Shown piece by piece: positions 1 to 13,063 of a DNA stretch of 64,000 nucleotides (its first letter is position 1; every line of letters begins with the position of its first letter). The position numbers and the translations under genes were made by a program. The notes beneath the pieces were generated by a model. The model made no database searches. It was not told the DNA's origin and saw only the letters and a list, made by a program, of their open reading frames with translations. The DNA is from Sternotherus odoratus (lineage: Eukaryota; Chordata; Testudines; Kinosternidae), in contig JAVMKO010000002.1 of assembly GCA_032164245.1 (NCBI GenBank), positions 95,431,340 to 95,495,339 of the forward strand, in the 5' to 3' direction.

Positions 1-803
1 AATAATTTTTTTAAATGAAAGTTATCTTTCATTAAAATCATAGGAAATTTTTCCAATTAAGTTTAAAGTGAAAAAACTTGTGATAATGGTGTTTCTGTGA
101 TCAATTAAGCTACATTAAAAGAAGCAGCTTTGCAAACCAAGGCTCACTAAAAGGTTGACAAACCATTCTGCTTATACATTATTTCACAAAAGATTGGGGT
201 AGGTGTATTACTCCCCTAAAAGGCAAGTGAAGTGTAGTAGCCTAGGCATTGCACCTTATGTGTCTGTTTTCACTATAGTCAAAGAGCTCCATCTGCTGGA
301 GGAGGTACTGACTGGCTCACAATAAACATCAAAAAGCACATTTAGTTATTTGTTCATATTAGGGTGGTGTAGATCGTTGGACAAGACCCCTGAATTTGGT
401 CTATATGAAGTGGTTTGCATTTCTGTTCTAGAATGGAGGCCCTTTTTCAGAAGCAGAGTCTAATTCAATTATAAATCTGTTCAACCTAGTCCCAGTTCAC
501 GAAGATACTTATTTGGTGGTTTTTGTCTCTGAATGTGGGTTCATGTCAGTCCAAATAAAAAGGGGGACCCAGGGACGTCCCCCTCTCCCTGTCATTTTGG
601 AAAACTATTACTTTCTTGCCTCATTGTCTAAATTGACGTCTGCTATAGCATTAGTCATCACCTGTTGGAGGAGCAAGGCCACTGTATGAATGTCAGCAAA
701 AGGGGTTGATGTGTGCTTACTTTCTGGAACTCTCTGACATACCTGAGCTCTGTCAGCCTGACCTTGCCTTGTTCTAGTACACATCAGTGACAGGGTTATG
801 GCC

Positions 804-985
804 TAGGAATCAGGAGACCTGAGTACTAGTCTCAGTCTATTGCTGTCTCTCTGTCTTGTCTCTTTAGATTGTAAATTTTTCAGCACAGAGACTGTCTCCT
901 ACCAGGTGTTTGTACAGTTCCCACCCAATAAGGTACTGATCTCAGCTGGGGCCTCTGAGTGCTATTGTAATAACATTAATAAATA
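804..985 (+). repeat. MIR/CORE-type SINE remnant
   Basis: Diverged SINE-like stretch. It runs from an 'aatcaggagacctgagtactag' style head through 'tagattgtaaatttttcagcacagagactgtctc' to 'tgtacagt' and an A/T-rich end with 'aataaataa'. The same head-to-tail pattern recurs near 45431-45670, which supports an old interspersed repeat. No coding potential. Confidence 0.5.
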
Positions 986-1179
986 AGGCCCTACCAAAAT
1001 TACACTAAAACTGACTCCAATAGAGAAAAATCCTTCCTACCTTTGGTTACTTGATGTTCAGCAAGTGACTCCAGGTCCCTCCTATTCTCTGTCTGTGGCA
1101 CATAATAATCTAATCTCCTGTGGACTGTAAAGCTTCAGTCTAATTTTAGTTGTTGGGTTTAGCTGTGTGGGTGCAGGGT

Positions 1180-1263
1180 AGTGTGGCTGGCCTGTGATAT
1201 ACAGGAAGTCAGGCTGCGTGATCTGATGGTTCCTTCTGGCTTTAAACTCTCTGATTGTATTAA
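1180..1263 (+). repeat. CR1-like LINE 3' end fragment
   Basis: Short piece resembling the 3' untranslated end of CR1: 'tgatctgatggttccttctggctttaaactctctgatt', the usual 'gatgatc..aaatggtcccttctggccttaaa.tctatgat' pattern, diverged. Reads as the plus-strand 3' end of a severely 5'-truncated copy. Confidence 0.5.
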
Positions 1264-4076
1264 ACTATTAATTAATAAAGGATCACACAAAGCCCGTGAA
1301 CCTTTGCTGGCCTTGTCCCATACTGTGTTAAGACTAATTGGGTTGGAACTCTTGACTTCCCCATGTTAGAATTACAAGGGGAAAAATGGCAGAGCCCACA
1401 ACTCTGACATGCCTCCATTCTGGAAATACACCACAGTGCACCTGTGACTTCCTCCTAAGCAAGGCCCAGCTCTATTTAGTTTCTTTTCTAATGACACCGA
1501 TGACAGGTTTCTGCTGGCTGCTTGTTTATGCTCTTGGGAGGAAAGTGGGTTTATTTTGTTTCTCATTATTTTCAGTTAACAACCCCAAGGGTCTTCAGGC
1601 CTGAGCCTACAAATTGAACTTCATCATTATCATCATCAACCTATTATGATATGAGGGCACAAGTTGCTCTTCATTTATTTTAGCTGATTAAATAGGAATA
1701 AACTCAGGGAACCTGTACTGCTGTTTGTTCTCTGTCCAGTTACTCTGGAGTGGCACAGCAATCCATACTTCACGTGTATTTTCTATACTGAGTAGAAAGC
1801 AGATTCACGGAGAACACAGGCTGTATAAATAGTATATTTATTTTTAAAAATATTAAAATGTACACACATTTAATCTATGGGCAATAATTTTATGTCAGCC
1901 CGCAGCAGGTCAGCTCAGCAACACAAAGAATTAATCACCTCCAGTTTTACATGTAAAGAAAGAGACATTCATAATCCAGGTACACTCTGACTGATCACCC
2001 ACTATCCACATTGGGTATAGGCTATTTCCATTCACTGGCAAACAAAACCAAACAGTTCCTCCCACCTATTCTGATGGGTCCTTTGCTTGATTGGATCCAG
2101 TGTTCCCTTCCACACCATCTGTACTATTATTGTGGATGCCAGGCTACTGGATTGATGGAAACACTGATTCCATAGCAGAAGATCTTTTGATACTGATGGG
2201 ATCAAAAACTTCTGGCAACAACATGACTTTGGGGGGGGGGAGGGTTTAAAAAAACCCCAGAACATTCATCATTTGTGTTTTATTTTGCATTCCTTTCCAT
2301 TTTTGAAAAGCAACAATGCACTTTTTAATCCCCAGGTCAGGATAAGTAATCTATATAATGCCTGCGTAACCCACTCTAGAAGAGTATGAGGCTTTGTTCC
2401 CCTCTAGTGGCTAGTTCACATGTAGGGGTTAAATGAGTCTCTCTACAGCTGCCAGTGAGGGGATATTGTCTCCTTTAATTCCAGCAGGAGTGACTCACTC
2501 TTTTAGCTGTCAGCCCATCCTGTTTCCTGAGTTAACTTTGTACAGGCACATTCCCAGGATGATGCAGGCTCTTCTATTGCTCTTTTCCCATTTTTAAAGT
2601 TCGCCCAAATAATACGAAACAAAAAATATATGTGACAACACCCTCATCACTGACGCTTTTCCCAATGACTTCACTGAGACCCTGAGGCAGAGTGCCACAA
2701 AAGTTGGTCTGCCATGAAGAATGTCTAACCTTGCCAGCTTCTCCACCCTCAGTACATCCCCACCCCTGCTTAATTAGTTATATAGCCTGAATTCCTTACC
2801 ATAATCTTTGTTAGCAACAAACAAACCTCTAGTTCCCTCTACCACTCATCTCTCCTTGCTCTCCAGCCACAAAATAAAGTGGAACACCTGCAGACTTTCC
2901 CCCTTCCCTGGAAAAAGAATTAAGTCAATGGAAGTTGTTAAAAAAAGTGTGTAAAGCCACACATTTTGTACAAGATTTCTGGTGCCTTCTCACTTGAGAT
3001 TCACCCTCAGCATCCTGCATTTTCACATGTTCTCTGACATGAGTCTAAGCCTCAGGGATCCCACAACTAAATAAAGGTATGTCTGCACTGCAACACTGGG
3101 TATTGCTGCAATCTGTAGACATACCAAACTAGCTTTAATCTAGCTAGCTCGGGTACCAATAGCAGTGAAGCTGCTGCAGCAGCATGGACTTCAGCATGGG
3201 CTAGCACCCCCCCCCCCACACACACACACAGGGTACCAAGTGGGATTTACAACCTGCACCAGGCTATCAGCATTCAAGCTAGCTACAATTCAAGCTAGCT
3301 CAGGCATGTCTACGCATGCTGCTATGTAAATATACTTGAGCGTCATGTCAAGCAAATGGAATTTACTCCTTCATCTTTGCACGTAGTTTTCAATAAATGA
3401 GAAGATGCTGAAAACAAGCAGGCAGACAGAAGCCATTGCCTGGGTTTTTTCTGGCAGTTGTGGCTTACTGTATACCTTTTTAGGAGGATATTAGGTGAGA
3501 GGAGGGGCCAGATTTGTGCTGTCTTGCCCCCTGGGACCCTAACACGGTGTAAATCAATGCAGAATTTGGCCCAAAGTGTATTCATGTGATCTTCAGAGGC
3601 ATGAGGTAAAGCATAGTGGGTGATGTACTGGGATTCTATAAATGGAAGTTAATTATTCATGTATGAATTAGCTTATGAATATTTATGCACGTATGCCTGA
3701 ATGTGAAATACATCCAGATTTATATAATACTATACCAGTACACACCACTTTAGCAGAGGTGTAAACAGACAAGTGAGATACAAATGCTTAATTCGTTTAA
3801 AAACACGTACACATCGTCTTGGCAGATTTTCCACATTCACTTCAGGACAGTGTTGTGAAAAGCAGCTTTGCAGAGTAAAGTGAACATTTTGTCATTCTAG
3901 TTGCTATTTTAAACTAATCTATATTCAGACTCAGAGTTAGAAGGTGCATCATTCAACTGCAGAAAGGAACCTTTTGTCCTACTTCCGTTTAGCCTCATGT
4001 TCTCCTGCCTTGCAGCCCCATGGCTTCATCTATTTCCAAATTACATACTGGGGGAATTTTTATGCCAAGAGGCTGG
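1264..4076. other. Intergenic, no gene seen
   Basis: No exon or RNA gene recognised. Contains homopolymer and simple tracts (G run near 2231-2240; C run followed by a CA repeat at about 3207-3231) and a diverged palindromic stretch from about 3077 (ggtatgtctgcac... and ...gtagacatacc) that may be an old MITE. The open frames here are short and lack splice or family support. Confidence 0.6.
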
Positions 4077-4084
4077 CATGGAGT

Positions 4085-4428
4085 CACTGGCGTAGCTAGG
4101 CGGGTGCGGGGGGTGCGGACCGCACCGGGTGACACCCTCTCAGAGGGGTGACACCTGGCTCGGGCTGTCGGCGCCGGGCGCCCCCGGGCCCACCCCGCGC
4201 TGCCTCTGGCCCCGGGCCGGCCGCGGGGGGCTGCAGGGTCCCGGCCGGAGCCGTGCGGGGAGCCCCGGGGGGGGGGGGGCGCCCCGGCTGCTGCCTCCGC
4301 ACGTGCGGGGAGCCCTGGGGGGGGGGCCGCCCCAGCTGCTGCCTCCGCACGTGCGGGGAGCCCCGGGGGGGGGGGCGCCCCGGCTGCTGCCTCCGCACTG
4401 GGTGACACCAACCCTAGCGATGCCACTG
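4085..4428. mobile_element. Non-autonomous hAT element with GC-rich internal repeats
   Basis: Ends are inverted repeats: left CACTGGCGTAGCTAGG, right end complementary to CAGTGGCATCGCTAGG. It is flanked by a perfect 8-bp duplication CATGGAGT at 4077-4084 and 4429-4436, the hAT signature. The interior holds about three copies of a roughly 50-bp GC-rich unit (poly-G run, then gcgccccggctgctgcctccgcacgtgcgg). The several long proline/alanine/glycine-rich frames on both strands across it are translations of this repeat. No transposase is present. Confidence 0.85.
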
Positions 4429-4462
4429 CATGGAGTAAGGATGAGGTGTATGAATTGAATTA

Positions 4463-4749
4463 GGGTATGGCTACACTCCCTGCTGGATCGGCGGGTAGTG
4501 CTCGATGTATCAGGGATCGATTTATCGTGTCTCATCTAGACGCGATAAATCGATCCCCGAATTTACTCCTGTGCTCCACCTCAGCAGGAGGAGTAAGCGG
4601 AGTTGGCAGGGGAGCAGCCTGAGTTGACTTGCCACCATGGGGGCAGCCAGGTAAGTCGAACTAAGATACTTCAACTTCAGCTACACAAGTAGCGTAGCTG
4701 AAGTTGCGTATCTTATTTTGAACCCCGCCCCCCCAGTGTAGCCCAGCCC
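4463..4749. mobile_element. Harbinger-like MITE
   Basis: Left end GGGTATGGCTACACT is mirrored by the right end AGTGTAGCCCAGCCC, and both sides carry TTA, matching a 3-bp Harbinger-type target duplication. An internal palindrome around 'gatcgatttatcg...cgataaatcgatcc' adds hairpin potential. Related copies lie at 53377-53661 and 62130-62372. Confidence 0.75.
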
Positions 4750-4886
4750 TTATTCCTTACACAGTATAACTGCTTGTGACTATCTTCTTACTTCAGACTA
4801 ATAGGGTAATTTCTGAGCCTGGATTTATTTAGGTGCATTTGCCAGTGTTAAACAATATCAATTGTTACCATTTTCCTTATTCCATG

Positions 4887-5324
4887 TGTGGCAGGGTGGG
4901 TTTGACCCAGCCTGCCGCCCCTTTAAGAGGGAGAAAAGCCCTCTGCAAACCTCCGGTGCAGAAAGCCTAATAAGCCACCTGGGCTGTAGAGCAATCAATT
5001 GTATGGGTTGCACCTGGCAGCCTCCTCTGGGGGATATAAGGCTGCCAGGAAGGAAGCCCGGGGTGGTGGTGGTTTGAGCTATCCAGAGCTGTATGTTTAG
5101 AGCTATCTAGAGCTGTATGTTTAGAGCTATCTAGAGCTGTATGTTTAGAGCTGAACTATAAAGAGTTGTATGCTGAGCTGTAGAGCTGGAAGCTGAAGGA
5201 CTACTGTATAAAGCTGTATATATTGGTGGTGGGGCCTGCACTGTGAATTAAAGAGCACTGTTTGGAGCAAAAAAAGGGTTTCCTGCCTGTGTTCCTGAGA
5301 GGGGGGAGACGGCGATCTGTCACA
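4887..5324 (+). mobile_element. Solo LTR
   Basis: Begins TGTGGCAGGGTGGG and ends GATCTGTCACA, with a 4-bp target duplication CATG at 4883-4886 and 5325-5328, as expected of an LTR retroelement reduced to one LTR. A TATA-like 'ggggatataaggctgcc' near 5030 and a weak polyadenylation-like 'gaattaaagagc' near 5245 give plus orientation. Inside, three 24-bp tandem units (gagctatctagagctgtatg + ttta) occupy 5076-5147. No internal coding region remains. Confidence 0.8.
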
Positions 5325-5520
5325 CATGCTTCAATTACAAAATGTATATCCTAGTGTACTGTATTTTTATAATGTGGAAAAGCTATTCTGAAACTGAAAA
5401 AATCCCTTCCCCAACCTTAGGGTGATATCTAAAATAAACAATGCCTCAAATTCTTCACATCCAATATATTAATTGAATTTTGCTTACTACCACAAGCTTA
5501 TAGCGTCCCCTTTTGCATTT

Positions 5521-5850
5521 ATAGAATCATAGAAACGTAGGTCTGAAAGGGACCTCAAGAGGCCATCTAATCCAGCCCCACCCACAATGCAGCAGCAGTA
5601 AGTGTATGTAGGCCATTGCTGACAGGTGCTTGTCTAACCTGTTCTTAAAAACCTCCAATGAGAAGGATTCCACAACCTCCTCAGGTAACCTATTCCAGTA
5701 CTTAACTATCCTTATAGTTAGAAAAAAATGTCCTCGTATCTAACATAGATCTCCCTTGCTGCAGATTATGCCCATTACTTCTTGTCTTACCTTCGGTGGG
5801 TATCGAGAATAACTAATAACCATCCTCTTTATAACAGCCTGAACATTACG
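5521..5850 (-). repeat. CR1 LINE 3' fragment
   Basis: Typical reverse-complement CR1 3' end: 'atagaatcatagaaacgtaggtctgaaagggacc', then 'ccagccccacccacaatgcagcagcag' and 'ttcttaaaaacctcc'. It represents the last few codons and 3' UTR of CR1 in minus orientation, truncated at its 5' end. Confidence 0.85.
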
Positions 5851-6714
5851 CTGTCAACTGATAATGGAGGCACACCTGTCAGATGCAGCAGTTTCTCCAT
5901 GCTGGGCCCATTCCTGGAGAGTTGCCAAATGGGATGATGCAGTCATATTCCCCAATTGCCAAATTCCGATCATTCCCACCTTGATGCATACTCTGCCATT
6001 TGGTTTTCCAAAAAAACAAACAAATCAAACATATCCCTGCCCACCTTCAAAGGACACAACAGCATTTCAATACATTGTTTGAGCATAAGTATTTTGTAAC
6101 AAATTAATGAAATGCTATGGTCAGTCACTAGCAGACTTGTGACTTCCTGGAGATCACTTTAAGCCCTATAAAAGTCCAACTCTGAGGTAAACGGTCCCCC
6201 AGCTTTCAGAAAGGCAGCCTCCTCCCCCTCGAAAACATTGTCTCAAGCTAGTGATGGAAACAGAAAAAACGTCGACTCCCAGACACCAATTTTATCAGAC
6301 ACTAAACTAACTGATGTGGTTACTCCTTTTGTAACAAGAAAGATTAAACTGATCAGCAGAGGCATAGACAAGGATGCCTGTGTTCTGCTGCCTATAAATA
6401 GGATCACTGCCTTCTAAAAAAATAAACAGCCAGCTGTTACAACTAGACAGCAAAGTCAAGGCAGCAATTGAAAGGAACAGTTGTTTGCTGAATAAATCTG
6501 TGCAATCTACTCATGGTTTAATTGGGAAATTCTGTCCAGATTAATTTTAGATGAGAGGTGATAATATTAACATGAGCTCTGAAAGGTAGAAAAGGTAGAA
6601 CATGCTCTTTAGGATAAGAAATCTTGTAAGTGGTATTATCTAAAGCTAGCATTTTCCTCACAGATTTCACTGACAGTTTTAGTAGAGAGGCCAAGACCTG
6701 AATGGACATAGACA

Positions 6715-6905
6715 GAGAGGATGATTAGGTGCTAACCTGGGACTTGGGGAGCTGGGTTCAATGCCTACACCACCACAAACTTCCTGTGTGACCAATTCCT
6801 CACCTGTAAAATGGGGATAATACTTTTCTTCCTCACAAGAGTGTTGTAAGGAGAAATACTTCAAAGATTGTGAAGCACTCAAATACTGCAGTAACGAGAG
6901 CCATG
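6715..6905 (+). repeat. MIR-type SINE
   Basis: Contains the MIR core order: 'gctgggttcaatgcc', 'cttcctgtgtgaccaattcctcacctgtaaaatggggataat', then 'gttgtaaggagaaatacttcaaagattgtgaagcactc'. Ancient tRNA-derived SINE in plus orientation, moderately diverged. Confidence 0.8.
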
Positions 6906-9900
6906 TAAATACCTTAGATAGACTGAACTATTCTCTTAACCCAAGAGTTCATCCCTCTAGAACAGTCCTGAGGCAGATTGGTGGGGCAGCATGGAGAAGT
7001 TTGCAGCCCCATTATTCACCTGTGTTGTACAGGTCTTGTGGAGCTACATTTTCAGCTGATTTCAGTCTCAGGAGATATATGAGAATATGCCATTGTCTTC
7101 AGGAATAAGGGAATGCATAACAGGAGAGTAGATGACTTACAGGAGGAAAAAAAGGGAGATGCAGCAACCCACACCTCCTTGTAAAACACCCACTTTAGGG
7201 CTGCAGCTGCTTGGGTCTACCAAATTTATAGGGCCAAGCCCCAGAAAGGCACATTGTGGAGTAATTACAGTTAGTCTGGATCAGGAAGTCACAAGGGAGA
7301 GCATGGTTCTTCTGGGAAATGGGCTATTTTTACATTGTGAATTCTACCACAGTACTGTACCACAGCCAACAATCCAGCATCTTTCTAAAGTTCTAAGTTC
7401 TCTGTATTAACTACACATTTTTTAAAAGCTACATTAAACACATTACTGAGGTAGCAAAGTCAAGCACTCAAAAGTTCAGAAATGTCAGAATTAAGGTTGC
7501 CTCTGCAACCAGTGATTTTAACATTCCAATCATGCAAATCATCCCAACAGGTTTCAATAATACCAATTTATATCAATTTTGCTCATCAATGAGAATGCCT
7601 AGTTCTGCTTGCTTATTCCCCAGTCTCCTGGCATTGATGTATAAACAATTCAGTTTCTTCTCTTCACATTTCTTTACCACCTCTATTTAACCTCTTCACA
7701 ACACCGTGACTGAACATTTGACCTCTTAGCAAGCTCCTTTTGCATTTTTAGTGTAACACTCTCCTGGCTGCTCTACTATTCTCCAACCCATTAGATTACA
7801 AGCTCTCTCCCCTCCCACCCCCCAATCTGAGATCCAGGCTGCCCCATTGCTACAGCCCCCTCTCTCACTGCAAGGTGTCACAACAGCTCTGAGGCTACAG
7901 TACAACTATAGAGCAGCTTAGCTCCACTGGCTCGTGGTGGAGGAACCTTTCCCCTGAGAGTTTCTGTGAGCCAAGCCCCGGTGGGGTGGGGGAAAGGAAG
8001 GTTGAGTCATTCCAGACACAGTGCACTATGAAAGGGGTATACCAGAGCAATGCTGATGACTGATATTTGGCCATCAGTGCTAACAGTATGCTGAAATTGA
8101 GTGTCTGGCATGATGTGTACAGTAGACCATAACATTACACAGAGGGCAAGGATGGGTTAGCTGTAGCCAGGGAGCAACTCCCAGGGTCAGACACTTCATC
8201 CCATTGGCAGGTGTAGAGGGAGAAAGACCAAGTCTCTGCAACTGGAGTAGCACAGGATTTCTGGCTTTGTAGCATGCTTCCTCTGAACCCTCAAGCCTTC
8301 CCTCACAACTCTGCAGCACTAGCATACCAGAACCTGAATAGGATCAGGGGAAGGCCTACTGTCCACAGTGCCCCCCCAACCCTCAGGTCCTCAGCATTTC
8401 CTCTCAGAAATCCATGTGGGAATCAACGTTGCTCCAAACACAGAGCTACCCAGGGTTGTGCAGCTTCTTACACTATGCAAAATGATCAGTTTGCAAGTCT
8501 GCATAAAAACTTTCACTGATTGCTCTGAGAGGATTTCCCCCAAGCAGCTGTGGGGCAGCAGGACTTTATTTCTTACCTCTCACACAAAAGGGTAGTGGAA
8601 GAGCCTGTAGCAACACAGAGACAGCTTTGATGTGGGGGAACCTGGCTCAACCATGGGAACCTGAGTGATGTGACCATTAGCAGGAAGGAGCCAGGTGGTT
8701 GGAATGAATCTAAAGAGAATGCTATAGCATGGCTGTCTGTTACCCTTCAGCTCTACTTCTTCTCACACCCACTTTTGGGGCAGGTGTATCACTGCCACCC
8801 TACCCCTCAGTGCTTCCTGGGAGCTAGAAACCAGCCAGGGGAGCAGAGAGGTTGCTTGCTCAGCAGGTGCAAAGATTTATTGTAGCACAAGTCCTGCTTC
8901 CCAAAGCCCAGAGGAGTGTGTGGCCTTCAGCCTGGACTCTACAAATGCCTCAGTGGCCTACACATGAGTATCATGGGAGATGGCACTTGACATCTGTGCA
9001 AACAGCTTCTTCTCTGCTGCTGGGGCAGGGAGAGAGAGTGTCCCGGTGCAGTCTGGCTCCTCAGTTGCTCTGTGGAAGCTTTGGGATCAGGAACAGAGCT
9101 CTCTGGATCCTAAAGCTGTGCAGGTTTGGAGGCATGTTTCTTCTGCCCAGTCCACAGTACCCTTAGTGTGCTTCCCGACGAGGGCAGTGTCAACAGGGGG
9201 AACCTCATGTCGCTCTATAACCCTATGTACTGAATGCCTCCCTGGCAGCTAGTGCGCAAAGGGGATGGGAGTTTACTACTGCTACCACCTGAGGCATTTT
9301 GTTTGGTTCAGCTCAAGTTGTAGAATTAGGTCCAATCTCTAAGCATCTGATACTTCACGCTCCTAAAATGACCCATTACATTTAGACATCCCTCACCCTC
9401 TGCCTTACATTATACAAAGATTGTTTAAAGTTCAGAGGGATAGTAAAGAGACACATTTTAAATACTTTATTTGACAGGAAAAAGTCCTATTTCTTTCCAG
9501 TGAACTAGATGCCAAACTGCCTTTTCTTGGCACTGCTGGCAGCCATCTTAGTGAGTTTCCCATCATCTCTCTTCTCACTGTGGACACTTGACTACAGCAG
9601 CTCCGCAGCTGTCCCAGCTTTGCTCTTTAACATACATTCTCCACTTGTTTGGGTGGAGGTGCATGTACCATTGAGTTGCCTCATGAAAACATCTCAGTCT
9701 CTGTCTATGGACACAGACACCAGCAACCAATTCCCCAAGCCAAATGCCCCTTTGCAATCAGGGGAACTTAGCCTGGGTTATCTGGGGTCCAGGGTTTGGC
9801 CGATGGGAACTACAGGTACTGCACTTGCTGCACAGCCACATGGTGACTCCCCTAGCCCATCACCACTTGGCTCTCTTGCGTTCTGCTAAGTGGTTGATGA

Positions 9901-10130
9901 CCTGGAGGAACAGAAACCCTTTGTTAGAGAAGGAAAATCTCCTCAATGGAACACTCTGTCAATGGCTGCCAGAGGCCTTCCCCATGAAACCCAACTGTGC
10001 ACCCCTAGGATTCACACGGGGAGCTCTCTGCTCATTCACTTGTCACCCATTGCAATGGTCTCTGACAGTGGTAATGTAGGAGATGGGGTCACTGCTGACG
10101 GTCCCTTCTCCAGGTCCTTTCATCGGAGGA
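6906..10130. other. Intergenic, no gene recognised
   Basis: Several open frames of 70-126 codons occur, for example 9509-9889 plus. None shows a recognisable domain, a compatible splice partner or family similarity that I can identify. Includes a pyrimidine-rich patch near 7805-7850. Could hold old degraded repeats. I cannot support a gene here. Confidence 0.5.
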
Positions 10131-10184
10131 GGTTTGGCCAGGTGATATAAGACACAGGTCTGAGAGTCAGGGCTCCTGGGGTCT

Positions 10185-10350
10185 CTGGCTCTGGAAGGGT
10201 GCGTGGTCTAGTGGGTGGAACTAGATTGTTACTGGCCTTGGCTTCTGCCAGTGATGCTGTGTGTGACTTAACAGCCAGTCACTTTTCCTCTGAGCCCCAG
10301 ATAATGGGGATAATAGTGACCAATCTTGGAAGGCCTGGGAGGGGTCATGA
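10185..10350 (+). repeat. MIR-type SINE
   Basis: Plus-oriented MIR-like body: 'ctagtgggtggaactagattg', 'gatgctgtgtgtgacttaacagccagtcacttttcctctgagccccagataatggggataatagt'. The box-like 'tgtgtgactt...cttttcctctg' and 'aatggggataat' are the diagnostic landmarks. Confidence 0.7.
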
Positions 10351-11590
10351 ATTAGTTCTCCTCATCTCTAGCACCTCCCACCCAAGCCTCTCAAAGGCAT
10401 TAGGTAGAGACAGATCTTCTCTCCAAAGCTGACTACTTGTGCATCTCCACTGGCCAGGGGAATTGCACACACAGGGTACAGTCCAGCCCACAAGGTTCTG
10501 TCTCAGTAAGAGAAGGCCCATTCCTGCAGACCTTGCTCACACAGAACTGCCATTGACAACTGTCAAAACAGTGAATAAGGTCAGCAGTATTTAGCCCTGG
10601 TATAACAAATACAGCCCCAGACAAATATACCTGGGTACAGCAACAGCAGGGGCTGCAAACGATTTCAGATCCCTGCAGAAAAAGGACCGGCTCCTCAGTG
10701 CAGAACACCGTGGCCCAGATCACAGGGGCAGTGGGCTGGTCTCTGCCGTCAGGATTCCAGTGACAGAACACAAGCCTTGTTAGTCAGAGCTCTGTGCATT
10801 GGAGGGGTTTTGCAACCCCCATACTCTTATGTGGAACAACCATTTCTAAGAGGCTGCTTCCCAAATGTGTCAAACAGACTCTCCAATAGGTCACTAGCCT
10901 TGGTTGACAGTGACCTGAGGAAGACAGAGACACAGAGGGCAGACGGACACACAGACAGAGACAGAGGGCAGACAGAGACAGTTCTAGTTAACCCTTGACG
11001 GCTCAGTGCAGTGCGTGTCTCTGAGGAAGAGTGCTAGTTCATCATTTAGCAGTAAGGTATTCCCTGGGAAATATCTCACCCTCTGGCTAGCTGATCACTC
11101 TTGGCTATGGGTGGTGTTTTCTTCCAGGGACCTCACAATCTAACTAGGCTGCTTCAGTATTTTGGGATATCAATGAAAGATTTATTACTAGAATTGGTCT
11201 GATAATTGCTGAGCTGGGTGAGTGCAGGCACAGGTTCATTAGCATCTAGAGGAGGGATTCCCATGATGCAGTGCATCCCTGCTTTTTTTGGTCCCAGAGT
11301 TCAGTGTGGTTCTCTGTTCCTCATCCCTTATGCTAATTCCCATTCCATCATTCATGCATATGAGGCTAGGGGCATGGTCTCGAATCTTCATTCTTGATGC
11401 TAATCGAGATGTCTTAATCTTGTCGCCTTGTCAGGAGTGGTCAAGGTGTGTCTCCCAACACCCTTCCCTGTTCTCTGCAAGTTTTTTCTCTGTTCAGGTT
11501 TGGTTTAAACAGAGACTGGTGGTGGGTCGGGGGAAGGGGTCTTTCATGACTCAGACAGGCAAGATACTGTGCCCTGGTTCCTCAAAACCA

Positions 11591-12790
11591 CAGGGCTGGC
11601 TGGTATCAAGTCCCCCTGTTGAAGCAGTGCTTGTGCTGAACGAGTATCCCCATCACATCTTTACTCCGTGGTACCAGGTCTGCTCTTCCATCCACTGCAG
11701 CCACTGCATCAGTTGTTGTATCCAACAAACCAGCAGATTCAGACCAATTGCCAGTATAATTTGGAAACCAATGATCACCACAATGGGCTGAAGCAGGATA
11801 TTTAAAAGAACTGTTGCATTGGAGCTCCACCCAAGCAAAATCTCCCACAAAGAGTGATGGCTTATGTTTGTATCTTAATGGCAATGATACCCATTCCTAG
11901 TGAAATGGGAGAAACCTCCTTGTAGAGCTCAGGAAAGGCATTTAAATGTTCTGCAATACATATAGGCACAGTAAACTTAAAAAAAAAAACTAAAAAAAAA
12001 AACTTAATATCACAACTAACAATGGTGGTTACATTATAGAAACAGCAATTAAAATAAGGCACCATGGATTGGACCCACTGTCCATTAATCAATACAATAT
12101 TACATCTTGTCCTTACACACACACAATGCTTTACCAACACAGACAATAACAGACCCCTCTTCCTGGATAACATCGAAGGAACAGTGAGACTTATTCCCAG
12201 ATTACCCATTCATCCCAGTCCTTATGGCTAGTTCCAATTAAGGGAACACATACAGGTGCAAATGTGAGAGATATTCATGTCCTCTAAGTGGATTTGAACC
12301 TCCTTCAGAGAAGTGTGAGGTTGAAGAACCAAATGTTCTTGTTGATCCAATCCCAACACATGGGGTCCTGAAATTGGGCCTCTTAAATGTCGGAAGAGAG
12401 CACGGTTTGTGATCAGAGACAGCTGCAGTTCCTCTCCAGGTAACGGAGGTGTCTGAGTTCCAATGACAATGACGACACATAGGGGCATGCTTGTGCCCCA
12501 AACAGCGGAGGAAACCAGGGCTACCCTGCACTTTTCACCACCCAGGAGGTTGTCACTGGGTGTGTTTGTCCTGTTCAAACTGGTAGTGAAGCTGCAGGGC
12601 CAGGGGGTTTCTCCCATTCCCATAGAATCCATGCATATGTCACAGCAATTTTGCCTCCTGTTCTCCAGCTGGCAAGCACCTCCATAGCCTCAGAGGAATC
12701 ACAGGTACAGCATAGAGCCTGGACAGCATCAGACTCCAGACACTTATGAACAGTAGGGTGCTGGTGCACCAGTGGGATGTCATGGCTCAT
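11591..12790 (-). pseudogene. Retroviral env-like remnant
   Basis: On the minus strand, broken frames from about 12790 down to 11600 look like envelope-gene debris. The upstream part (12632-12228) is rich in glycosylation-type Asn-X-Ser/Thr sites and cysteines. The downstream part (about 11850-11653) encodes a long hydrophobic stretch containing VVIIGFQIILAIGLNLLVCW, as expected for a transmembrane-subunit anchor followed by a short tail. Frames are interrupted by stops and shifts, so it is dead. Its partner LTRs were not identified. It lies just downstream, in minus orientation, of other retroelement pieces (13.0-16.3 kb) and may belong to the same element. The env assignment rests on hydrophobicity and layout, so it is tentative. 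Confidence 0.4.
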
Positions 12791-13063
12791 GTATGGGACC
12801 TGTGAGGGGGCAGAGAAGAGAGAAAACTTCCCATACTGGGGTAATCTGGGATCAATATTGCAGGGTGAACAGGAAGAGGTGACCTATGTGAGGGTGGCCA
12901 TACTAAGTCAAGGACTTTTCTGGCCTTTTCCTGTCTTAACATCGGGGTAGGCACTGAACAGCCCACTCGATGCATATTTTCCAACAGCTCAAAGCTGTTC
13001 CTTCTTGCCAGCCAATAAGGGTGGCTGACAGGAGGGAGAAGACAGTCTTTAGGGTCAGGTGGT

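Noticed and set aside
4096..4535. ORFs of 85-143 codons on both strands
   Set aside because: Products of the GC-rich repeat in the hAT element 4085-4428.
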